Below, in pieces: positions 1-11,800 of a stretch of DNA of 64,000 nt. The stretch spans positions 21,164,221-21,228,220 of the forward strand of contig OZ038527.1 in assembly GCA_964036665.1 (NCBI GenBank). Direction: 5' to 3'. The first letter of the stretch is position 1; each line of letters begins with the position of its first letter. Under the pieces are notes generated by a model that was not told where the DNA came from, made no database searches, and saw nothing but the letters and a program-made list of their open reading frames with translations. The DNA is from Gordius sp. MW1. Lineage: Eukaryota > Nematomorpha > Gordioida > Gordea > Gordiidae. A program made the position numbers and the translations under genes.

Positions 1-2239
1 ACATTGAGTGTTAATGAAAAACAACTTTGTTAGCATCTATATGTTGTTTTATTTTAGAAACTAAGAGTAAAGAAAGATACTACTCTATTGTGTTGGTAAG
101 GCTCATGTAATTAAAGCACATAAAGAAATGCGTCACGTATCATAAAAAACAATGTTTGACGATTGGACGCCTGCAAGCGTTGGTGTTTATATTTGTTGAG
201 TGAAAATTTTCACTAGAACTTTGGCCTTTGGCGTTATTGTATTGTCATGGGTGGTGCATGCACATGGGTGTAGCCAGCACCGTCGATAATTTTATTAATA
301 ATCTTTTAATGCTTTTAATTAATAAAATTGGAGTACAAATGAATAATATCCAAAAAAAATACTCATTAGATGTAATGAGCAAGAGCTTTTTATAAAAATT
401 CCATAAAATTACAATTTATTTTATATAAATTGGCGTTTAATTTTAGAGATAAATGTTTGTGAAAATTATTATTATTCAACAGAGAAAATTTAATAACAAC
501 TGTGCAATACAAAAAGTCTTCCTTCATTTTTTACTCTTTTAAAAATTATAACAAGTGCAAAAGCTATAGCGATAAATCATCAAATATTTCACATTTAATT
601 TTGTGATGTTTTGTTTACATTTTAAAATTATTATCTAAGGGATGTTTGTTATTTAAAATAATGTTTCTGTTTTATTTCAATTTATTGATTTTTGTTTATT
701 ATTCTTTTGTTAATATTAAAACAACATTTTTTATATTTATATTAAAAATCTTATCACCGGTAAGCGGGCAACCATTTTCCTGCGTAACCAATAAATTTTT
801 TGTTTTTTATATTATACTCGAGGAGTTATAATATAGCCAAACGATAATTATCATATAGAAAAATTAATGGGGACTAATCTTTTAGGTAGTTTCCTTAATA
901 ATTGTTACAGTGTTCATTTTAGGGACTAAACACTCTATTATCAATAAATCTTTCAAAGACATTTTTAAAAAATACAAATCACACAAGTTATCTTTAAATT
1001 CGAAAATGTATCAAAAGTTTAGTAAAAAAAATATAGAACGAAAACAGTTAAAGGTAAATTTATTTTACGTGTCTAACGTTTATATAGATTCAAAGAGAAA
1101 AATTTCTTAAATTAATTAAAGTTACGAAGGCGGAAATGTTTTATTTTAAAAACAAATCGTATGAAAATGAAAGGTATGCAACAATATAATTTCTTGTCGT
1201 TTACATCAAACGTGTACTGTTAAAAGGAATATCCAATTACCATTCTAGTTTTGTAACTATTAAATTTAATCTGTATTCCTAAAATTTGGGAAAATATTTT
1301 GCCAATAAAATAATTAATTGTCAATTTTTAAAATTTCAACCTGATCAACATTGTACAAAAACTTATTTTTCACGTAACAAAACTTTTGAACAAAGGATTA
1401 AATGTTTATTTATGGTCTGGCCACAAATAGCAATTTTTGGTTAAAATATAATTATTATTATTTCCTAATGATATTTTGCAGGTAAAATTTAGTTATTTGA
1501 TGCCTTTATTCATCTGTTGTTGAGGTTAGGCCAACTTAATTTCAGACATTTAAACGTTTAGGCATTGGCATATTCAAGGGCCCCCGCCCCTCCGCGAAAT
1601 TTGAAATTACTTTTTTTTTTATAAAATTAATGAAATGCTTAAAAAATAAAATAAGGAAAATAGCCGCTTACGAACTGTCACTTTTCTAAATAAATGAAAT
1701 TTTTCTCAATATATGTGTGATGATAAGTTACACAATCTAGAATTCTTTAATCTTTTCATTCCTATTAAGGGGAAAGAGGTGAAAACCTAATTTTTAACAG
1801 TAATAATATAATATTACTTATAAAAATCTTTTGTAGAAGGTGATAAAACGTCCGAAAAAACAATATTAAGAAATCGAATGTTATACATATTTAGTAAGAA
1901 TTAAATAACAATTAAAAATTTGGTGGTCTCTTCCTGGATTCAATTCCATATCCAAGTTTGCTTGATTCTGATCGTATATGGCGAATTGTAAACAGGCCCT
2001 CAATTTGGACAAACCAGATGCGGATTTAAACCTTAAAGGGGGATAATTTAAAAAACATGGTATATTCATATTTAATTTAGACATCGTCGACCGGGTTGGT
2101 ATTCATAGCGGGGTGACAAATGTAGTGGCTATAGTTTAATAAAAATTAAGTTAGGAAAGGGATCATAGGATTGAGCTTCTTCTGCTACACATTAAAAAGG
2201 TGGAGAGATATAATAAGAACACTTTTAAATAGTTGTATA
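1..2239. other. Intergenic AT-rich DNA, no gene seen
   Basis: No exon chain, conserved protein segment or RNA gene could be recognised here. The small open frames are low-complexity translations of A/T-rich sequence. A short match to the end of the CATGGGCGTAGCCAG repeat family lies near 255-275, without a partner end. Confidence 0.6.
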
Positions 2240-2410
2240 CATGGGCGTAGCCAGGGGGGCCGCCACCCCCCCCCCCCCCTAAATGGCGAAAAAAAAAAAT
2301 TTCAAGGCAAAAAGCCTTAAAAATTATAAAAATTTATGTTTTGCCCCTCCCTAATTGAACTTTTGAACGTTTCGCCCCCCCCCCTATTCCAAAACCTGGC
2401 TACGCCCATG
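2240..2410. mobile_element. hAT-type MITE, CATGGGCGTAGCCAGG family
   Basis: A 171-bp element bounded by CATGGGCGTAGCCAGG and its inverse CCTGGCTACGCCCATG. It is flanked by the exact 8-bp duplication GTTGTATA (2232-2239 and 2411-2418). Just inside the ends lie a C tract and another C-rich run. There is no coding capacity. The 8-bp duplication points to hAT-type transposition. Confidence 0.85.
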
Positions 2411-2423
2411 GTTGTATAGAGAC

Positions 2424-2871
2424 CATAGACTAGATAGCCTGCTCATGCCATATGTTGCATATGGTTAATTGTGTGTCATATTTACCTCCATTTTGAAGAG
2501 AGCAACTGGTGTATTTTAACCATGTAATTTTGCCCTATAACAGTCAATTTACCTTCCTCACTAGTTTATAAATTAAAACGATGGGCAATAAATTAATATT
2601 ATACAAAATATTGATGCCCCTATATTATTAAACAAACTTTAATCACAGTTTTTACATTTTTAATTTTTATGTATTGTGTAAATATTATTTACTTTAAAAT
2701 GCTGTTTTTTAAATCTACCCAATTCTATACTTTTTATTCACCTTTTTAAGATTATTTAATTTGCGAAAATTACTAATTTCTATATGATCACCACTTTACC
2801 ATGTTAATATCAAAATGGTGAAAAAAGGGGTACACATTTTGTGCGTTGATGAGCAGTCTATCTAGTCTATG
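2424..2871. mobile_element. hAT-type MITE, CATAGACTAGATAG family, copy 1
   Basis: A 448-bp non-coding element with ends CATAGACTAGATAG and CTATCTAGTCTATG. The 8-bp duplication ATAGAGAC is at 2416-2423 and 2872-2879. It abuts the previous MITE so closely that the two target duplications overlap by three bases. Related copies are at 4708 and 38522. Confidence 0.85.
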
Positions 2872-4707
2872 ATAGAGACTAATTTGAATACATTAAAGGC
2901 TCATCTTTTAATACTTACTATTTGAATATATTAATCTTATTTATTTTGAATGATATTTATCGTTGAGATCTATTTAAATTTATTTTAACCTATTTATTTG
3001 AAAATATTCTAATTAACCTTTCTCCACCAACATACATAGCTTTCAATGCTTAGCAAAAAACACTATTTTCTCTCTCCTCTCTATCTTTTATTTTAATAAA
3101 CTATTTCTCTTCCTCTTAAGATGTGTATTGTGTATGCTCATGTTGCGATTGCGAGTGGTTAGGGAACGATTTTGACTATTTAAATTCAATTCTTTGCGAC
3201 TTGCGAGCTGTTGGAAAGCGAAATTATAAGTAATCCATTTAAATTATTGCGAGCGGTTTAAAAACAGATTTATAAATAATCAAATTATTCCCTTTCAACT
3301 CATAAGATTTTACTCAAAACCCTACACTAAACCTTAAACATTTGTTGACCCAAATGAAATTTTCATCGAGCTTTTATCCTAGCTGTGAATGTATAATTTA
3401 TGTTAATTTTTAGTATTGCAATTACATCTAACGTGAATAATATTTGTCCCAAATTTGGGTCAATTCGAAATAGCTATGGCTACACTTACCATTTATTTTA
3501 GTGGGCGCAAACATTTTCAATAGAGCGTTTCTTATAAACTACTCGAACGTTCAATAATGGGTTTGTTTACGTGGCAACAGCTATTTTTTAAACAACATGA
3601 ATGCCAAATGTAACAAACTTCTAGCTAGAGGGTTAAACCTTAAATACTAAGTGTCATGTTATTTATAAAAGGGTATGTCTTAATCTAAAATTAGGTATAC
3701 TAATTGTCTTATTTTAAAAATCAAATTATTGTTAATGTATTTATACAATATTTAGAAATAACCTTTTTTCAAGAAATAATTGTTAATAACTAAAAATATA
3801 TTAGCCTCATGATTGTTTGTTGCAAAATAGATTCTCATGCAAATTTGTTTAAAGTTACAAGAAATCAATATTAAGTTACTCTGTATAAATTATCATAAAG
3901 CATTAAAGAAACCAAGCAGTTTCATTTAAATTACTTCTTTAAATATTAATTTTGTTCTAAATCTTATTTTAAAGTAATATAAATTATATACAAAATTGTA
4001 TCTAAAAGTTAGTAATTATTTATATAATTTTATTAACAAATTTTGTTGGAAACTTCTATTAGTAACGTCTGTCCTTTAATGTGTTAAATACACTCATAAA
4101 TCAATAAAGAGTAATAAACAATTTAGGATAAAATGCATTGAGATTTTAATATTTATTAACCCTAACTTGCACTATAAATCATACGTTTTTAATATAATAT
4201 TAAAAATGCCTAGAATAAACACGTCATTTGGAAACTTTAAAATGGGTTGAAGAGATGTTTGCACTTGAATACGTTTGCTTTTCTGCTTAAAGGTTAAATT
4301 TCAAAAGATTGTAAAATATAATTAATCTATTTTTATCTATTGGTGTTTTGACTCTAATTTATTTTCAACATCTCAAACATAAATTTATAATCTAAATGTA
4401 ATTATTTTTTAAAAAAGGCCTGTTGAAGATCAATAACATCATAATTATTTTTAGTATCTACATTGGATTTATGAAATCAAAATAATAAAATTTATGTTAC
4501 TTGCTAGATTTTATAATTTTTTCAAATTTGTACAAAATTTGTTTTTCCCGCTTAGCTTTGGTAGGTAATGGGATTGTAATTTCATAGTATTTGAATTAAG
4601 AGTCGAACTATTTGAAGCCAGTAAAATCTCCTATTCATTCATTCTAAGTTACTTTGGTTGGTGTTTAGATATTACTTCACCCTAAAAAATAATATATATA
4701 TAATACC
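2872..4707. other. Intergenic AT-rich DNA, nothing recognised
   Basis: I see no coding exon, RNA gene or bounded repeat in this stretch. Confidence 0.5.
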
Positions 4708-5162
4708 CATAGACTAGACGGACTGCTCATCAACGCACAAAATGTGTACCCTTTTTTCCACCATTTTGAAAGGCACATTGTTAAGTGGTGATCATATAGA
4801 AATTCGTAATTTTCGCAAATTAAATAAAGTTAGGTAAATAAAAAAATATTGAATTGGGTAGATATCAAAAACAGCTTTTTAAAATAAATACCATTTAAAA
4901 AATACATCAAAATTAAAAATGTAAAAAATGCGATTTAAGTTTGCTTAATAATATAGCGCCATCAATATTAATCGCTATTTTGTATAATATTAATATACTG
5001 ACGTTCGTTTTAATTTATAAACTAGTGAGGAAGGTAAATTGACTGTTATAGGGCAAAATTACATGGTTAAAATACACCAGTTGCCCTCTTCAAAATGGAG
5101 GAAAATTTCGCACAAAATTAACCATATGCAACATATGGCATGAGCAGTCTATCTAGTCTATG
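4708..5162. mobile_element. hAT-type MITE, CATAGACTAGATAG family, copy 2
   Basis: A 455-bp copy, largely alignable in inverse orientation to 2424-2871. The 8-bp duplication ATAATACC is at 4700-4707 and 5163-5170. Non-coding. Confidence 0.85.
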
Positions 5163-5673
5163 ATAATACCTAATTAAAAATCATAAATTGCATAGCAATT
5201 AATATTTAATATATGGTTGTCTCCTGAATTAAACTTTTTAAAGACAATGTTTTTCTTGTGGCGTTTTTTTTAATCATTTGTTTATTTGAACATAAGAACA
5301 TTAAAAAAACGAAGAGATTAAAATGGAAAAATATATGAGTAGATATAAAACAAAATAAAAAAATTATCATTCAAAAGCGTCGCATGCGTCATCTATTAAA
5401 AGAGGCCAGCTGTCGGCCAGTGATTTAAAATTGTACTTTGCTATAAAAATGCCAGTTTTTTGTTTGAGTAAAAAATTTGTCGAATATTTAGAGGGCGGGC
5501 AACGACGGCTGATTTCCTAAAAAAGCTTAATAGCGGCCGGACCAAAATCCCATAGCACGAGGCAACGATAGGGGTAAAGATATTAGAGGGTAGGAGGGCC
5601 TGGCATTTTACCGTTTTGCGGTGTTCAGCGAGGGTCAGAGCGTTGTAGTTCTAGTTAGAAGGGGCAAAAATGT

Positions 5674-8140
5674 CTATTCAGGTGAAATCCTATTTAAGAG
5701 GTAGCCGTCTGGTCGCTTCCTTCCTTCCAACAAAGGGTCTGACGGCTCTAAAACGGAAGGAATATTGGCTTTTTTAAGAGCGGCTTGGATAAGGCTATTC
5801 ACCTTTTCGTGCCTTATGTATTTAAATTTATTATAAAGGCAATGTAGGGGGTGCCTTGCATAAATGTCTATGGAGCAATTGCGGCAGGAATATTCCTTTG
5901 AATAAAAAATTCCTAGTCTAAGGGCGATGGAGTATGCTAGCTCTGGGTCTTCCAACATCAATCCAGAAAGTGAACTAGAATAAGCTTCTAGCCACTCGTG
6001 ACCCGATCCGGCAAAAACCAAAGAGTTAAGGTTGAAGTGCTGGCGGACGTCGCAAGTCGATAAGAGGTAATCAACGGAGTGCGATACGAGGCCAGCATCC
6101 CATTCCTTTTGTCTTGAGGTTATGGGGAAGGAGGTCCCTGGGTTACGTTGGCTGACCAGACGTCTAGACCTTCTGCAAACGACGGATCCTCACTTGTTGT
6201 AATTAAACGGTCGATCAAACCTTAGGCGAATTTATACGAAGAGATAAAGGCTGCTAATGAAATATAGGTAGCTGGGCGTATGCCTAAGCCGCCAGCATTA
6301 GTAGGTAATGGGGCTTGGAGCCACGAGGAAGTGCTGAATTTGATATTAAAGCTATCGTAGCTTTTTAATCTCGGGCAATAAAATGGCTGATGCGAACCGG
6401 AAGCAGTGTTGAATTTTTGAGATATTAAAAATAATTTTAATGATATAAAATGCGTGATGTTTCGGAGGGTATTATTCCATCTTCGAGTTAAGGGTTGATA
6501 AATGACTATGTAGAAATTCTATTAAGGCGATTTGCCCACCTATTGGAGAGCCTAGATGAAACTTTTCAATTTAATTTTTAAAAAGGGCTTAAAAGTGGGA
6601 AATATGTCGGTATACGGGCACTGATATATCTCGCATTTAGAGATATTCAATTTCAACTTTAAGACGGCTTTATAATCTCGGATTAAAAGTATGGCTTTGG
6701 AGATTTCTTCCGGAGGGCCGCATAAGGTGGCATCGTCTAGGTACCAGACGTTTAATGATAACGTCTATTGGTTTTAGAGAGATTTGGTTAAATTTTTAAT
6801 CCCTAGACAAAACAAAGGTGGACCTAGAGGGTCACCCAGTTGAATGCCTTCTACCGATTTAATTAAAAAGTCCCCAAACTTTAGTTTTGATATACAACCG
6901 TAACTTGCACTGATGTAGTTTGAAAACTCATCAATGAAGGAATTTATTATCGTTTCTCCGCGAATATTATTGCATGCATTGGCAAAGTCCAATTTTACCA
7001 TGCAGTGATTGGAGGGAATTTGTTGTAGACTTATCGGCGCAGCGTGACTGGCAGCCTCACAGCCAAATCCTAAATGACGAGGAATTAACTTGTCGCTTAA
7101 ATTATATTTGGTTGTCTTACAAATGAGTTTTGATATAATACGTCGGAAAATGCCAATGGCAATAAGTCTTACCAAATTATCAGGTTTTTTGATAGCGATG
7201 AATTTAGCGCCGAACAATATAGGGATTATTTAGGTAGCAATATTACCGTTGACAATTAAATAGCATAGGGACGTTATAGAGTTGAGTAAAATTTCAGCGC
7301 TCACGTTTTGGAGGTTAATCAGGTCTTGTAAATAAGGCGGAAACCGTCAAGGCCAGCTGCAGAGTCGATGGGAAAGGAATTGATGGCTTCCCGAATCAAA
7401 GAGTTTTGTTTTATGGAAGAGACTGAGGTAGGGAGACGATTTGCCGATGAAGATGGGGGATGTTTGGAATTGATTTGTTGGTGTAAATCAAGGGAGTAAA
7501 GAGCAATTGAGTCATTGTCTAAAATATTCTTAGAGCACCTTTAGGGTTAAAGTTATTAATTTTTTTAGAAATTTGTTTAGCAGTTTGCTTGACAGTGGAG
7601 GAGTTTAGGGATTGTTTTTGCTCGGGGATATTCTTAAAAATATTTTCAATATTGAATCTTAAATAGGAGTCTTTAATTTGTTTGACAAATTTTCAACGTT
7701 GGGGTACTCTTACATATATGGTGTGAAAGGTAAGTCTAAAAGGTTTATCCCAGTTAGTAAGATTTGAGGGAGAGTTTGTTATCGAACTTATAATATTGAT
7801 TAAAAACTGTTGAGTGGCCGGCCGAGCACCCATAGGGATTCTTGAAATAGTGTTGGGAAAGGTTAAAGCTAAAAATGAATCATTCCAAGAATAGTCCAAA
7901 GAAGTGGTACTAATGGGCTGTCTAAGGATTGAGAATTTGAGTTGGACGTGCAAGCGGCATCATGAGGAGCATCCTCTATTATGGAGGTAAGAGATGGAAT
8001 AAGAGGACTAGCAGGTGGGATTTTCCCAGAGGAGATAAAACGAGCAGAAGGGGGACCATGTAATATAAAACAGTTATTTTTTTTGAGGCTAACAAGTTTT
8101 TTGCATGTACAACAAAAGGATTTTGTGAAACCCATATTTA
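5674..8140 (-). pseudogene. Decayed R2-type (REL-endonuclease) non-LTR retrotransposon
   Basis: Three coding blocks in the right order on the minus strand belong to one LINE. (1) About 8135-7869: an N-terminal zinc-finger-like block with CCTC and a following HGPP segment. (2) 7217-6774: reverse transcriptase, with the KPDNLVRLIAIG, KLDFANACNNI and EGIQLGDPLGP motifs. (3) 6021-5674: a restriction-like endonuclease region with Cys-x2-Cys-x7-His-x3-Cys followed by RPDG. This order (zinc finger, RT, REL endonuclease) is that of R2/NeSL-like elements. Frameshifts and stops separate the blocks, so it is dead. A second partial copy lies at 41120-42035. Clade assignment within the REL-endonuclease group is inference. 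Confidence 0.75.
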
Positions 8141-8825
8141 ACTTATTTTATGAAAGAGGTATTAAAGCAGTTGGTAAAACATTATTAAGGTAAATATAAA
8201 ATATATAGATATTAGATTTTGAACATTTTAAGGGTAATATGTTTATGAAAAAAAGTATTATTGCATTGTATGCGCACTTATGTTTAATATTTATTTTTTT
8301 ATGTATATAAATTTAGGCCTAAATATGTATTGTAAAAAGAACTATGAACAAAGTTTTTCTTGTCGCGTTTTTTATGGCTGTGGAATTGTTTTAAACTTGT
8401 TTCCTCTCTCACATAGCAAAAACAGCAATATTTCATTATAATTAAATTATGTTAAGCTATTTCAAGAATATATCGACTCTTGTCGATTGATCTATATGTT
8501 GCTGTGTAAAATCTAATTATTTTGTTTTGTATTGTTTTTTGGCTTGCTGTAATTTAGATATTAATTCAAATTGTTCAAAAATTTTATTCTATAGCAATAG
8601 ATGTAAAAAAACATAATGCCTATCATTTCATACAGAGAACAGTCTTAAGCGGTTTAAATAAACAAAGAAAAAATTGGCGATATATATTTTTAAGCAACGA
8701 TAAAATATTATCGAATATTTGTTGATCGGAAACTGGATCATAACTATAAGAAACGCATTTACTAAAAATGGTTGCGCTTACTAATAAATGGTAAGTCTAG
8801 CAATAGCTATTTAAAATTTAAAATT

Positions 8826-11800
8826 ATGTCAAAAATTACGATAAGAAATTTATCATCATTTAATGCTCCTTGTTATGTTATATACTTTAAAAATGTTACA
8901 TTCATGATTGATTGTGCTGTAGATTATTTGCCCTTATTAAATTTTTTACCGTTTACGCATACACAAGAAATAGATTGCTTTGACACTGCAGTATTTTTCT
9001 CTGATGGTCTTAAGATGTCTTTAAAGTCAATTAGGAATAAGGTAAATAGCTTCTTTATTTTTACTAATTCTATAGAGTTTTATGCAAGCCTGTCCTTTAT
9101 TTGGCGTTCCAAATAAAGATATTAATTTTTCAGAGATCGACATTATTTTAATATCTAATTATCAAAACATACTTGCATTGCCTTATTTTATTAAACAATC
9201 AAAATTCTCGGGTACAATATATGCCACAGAGCCAACTTATCAAGTATGCTATGTTGCATTTATAAATATCTTATATAGTTTGGAAGATTGTATTTATATG
9301 AAGTCTTAAATTACTTTGAACAATTTTCAACCCCCAAATTGTCACCACACCATGTTCAAAAACTTGTTTCTAATTTTTCTGATATAGAAATACCTTTTTA
9401 CATCAGAGAAAATCTTGGCCATTATAATTTAACTAATTATTTCACACCTGAAGTAAAAATGTTATGAAATATATATAGGTGAATTTAAGGATATAGAAAA
9501 ATGTCTTGAGCTAGTTAAAACTGTGAGTTACCATGAAAGTATAGATATTTTTGGAATTTTAACGTGTTTACCAACAAGTGCTGGCTATTGTATTGGCAGT
9601 TGTAACTGGGTAATTCAGTCAGATTATGAAAAAATTGTTTATTTGTCCAAATCTTCAACTCTTACAGCTCATCCAAAACCATTGGATTTAGCAAATATAA
9701 GAGATCCTGATGTAGTTATATTAACAGGTATTTTAAATTTGCTTTTTAATTTTTTGGTTTTAGCAAGTTTTTATTTAGCTAGTGGTTTTTTATTTTGTAA
9801 TTTACTTTCAATATGTATGGCTCTAATTTTTTCTATAAATGCTTATATGTGAAAATTATTTAAGTACTACTTTATGTTGGAGTATATTAAATTTAATATT
9901 ATATGAAGCTTAATTGATATTAGTTTAACCAAGGTGTGTTTTATAGAAATTGTTAATAGATGTTTAAAATGTCAACATGTTATTATTTGCCTTTCCTTCA
10001 ATACTATGGTTCAACCTTAATAATTTCATTTATTAATTTTTTTTCTAATAGAAGATGTTTGTTTGCAAATGCTACAATTTTTTAAACATTTTTTGATGTT
10101 TTCTTATGCAACTTTAAGCAAATTCTCATAACATTTTTGTTAATTTTCTGCATTTGTTGCCCAATATATAAAAATAAGCTTGTTATTAGGTTAAGTTACA
10201 CAGGTAGATTAGGTCTTATAATGACATAATTATGTACAAGAATTATATATAAATTGAACATTAAAAACATTCAACATTGATTTAAAATTTGTTTTTAAAA
10301 TGTTACTCAAGTGTTTGTTATTTTTATACTCTGAGGTAACTAATCTTATTTGTAGAGAAGTCATATTTTCCTCGATGCAAGCTTTGGGAAATTTTTCAAG
10401 AAAAATCTGAAAATAGCCCCATGTAGCATGGGCGTACGCAGGTTTTGAATTAGGGGGGGGGGCAGATTAAAAAAAAGGTCTCGACATTTTCCTGAGAGCA
10501 AAAAAAAAAGTCTCCACTATCCAAATCCAAAAATTTTCTTTTAATATTTTCCTGAGAGCAAAAAAAAAGGTCTCCACTATCCAAATCCAAAAATTTTCCT
10601 GAGAGCAAACAACTCCCCTAATTAGGCAGTGGGGGCAGCCAGACCCCCTGGCCCCCCAATTGAATTTTTTTTTTTCAAAATTAGGGGGAGGGGGGACAGC
10701 CGCCCCCCGCCGCGTACGCCCATGCCATGTAGGGTGATTCACAACTCATAAAATAATAAAAACACTAAATACAACAATTAACTTCGATTTCAAAAATATT
10801 TATTGAGTAATTTATAACAAACGGTTAAATAATTTATATGCATCTAAAAAGTTTATTTTATTTATGTATTTAAAAGATCAGCGTTATTCGCCATCTGATT
10901 CAATTTTTTTTAGGTCTTCATCTGTGAAAGAGGATGACATAGCATAATAATCGGGCGGATTTAATTGGTTAATAAGATGTAAATGTGTCTTATGGCCACA
11001 ATTTTCCGTATCTTGTCATTACCTAACTTGTTCCTGAGTTTACTGTGCATGTTTCTAAACGTGGACCGTATTCTTTCTGAAGCCGCACTAGATGGCGGCA
11101 GTGAAAATATAATATTTTGACTTCAAGTGCAGTAATTGCTTGGGTAGAGCATATTTCTTTCCACCAAACTAAAGGCGTCGTTTAATCAACATTCATATAG
11201 CACAATTGCGCCCAGATTCCTTTTTTTGCACGGAATTCTGCAAAATTTACCATCACCTTCCCAACGTCGAGTTGCATCTTATTATAAAGGCGGGTAATAC
11301 AATTTATGGCCTTGTCCAAATCCTTGTCAGTCACCATGGGTGTAGCCAGGGAGGGCCGCCTCCCCCCCCCTAATCCAAAACCTGGCTACGCCCATGCGTA
11401 TCACTCAAATTTTTCCCACAAAAACGTGGATCCAGAAGATATGCGACCAAATGACTAGTGATGCGGAAAAACCGAGAAAAATCTCGAAAAATTGAGTCGA
11501 GATCGAGACGAGAATTTTGACCTCGAGACGAAACGAGACGAGATTTTATCGGCGAGATCTCGACTTTAATTTTTATCTATTAAGTCTTAATTTAGCTAAT
11601 TAAGAATTTTTATTTTATGAGATTAAATTTAGGGTATTAAATGCAAATTAATATGATTTTGAAACTTTTGATAGTAAATTACTTACGCACTTAATTATCC
11701 GCTTCGCGCAAATTTCAAATTTGTAATATAATCTTAATAGACAACATAGTGTTATTAGCCCTTAGGGTATTTGAGAAATCAATTAGGTATTTTTAACTTA

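Noticed and set aside
646..1110. Small + strand frames near the window start
   Set aside because: Phe/Lys/Ile-rich translations of AT-rich DNA with no conserved motif or splice support.
9453..9478. 26-nt intron in INTS9 exon 3
   Set aside because: GT and AG are present, but splicing leaves the downstream frame wrong. A one-base indel in the A-run explains the data better and keeps the expected Cys-Tyr.
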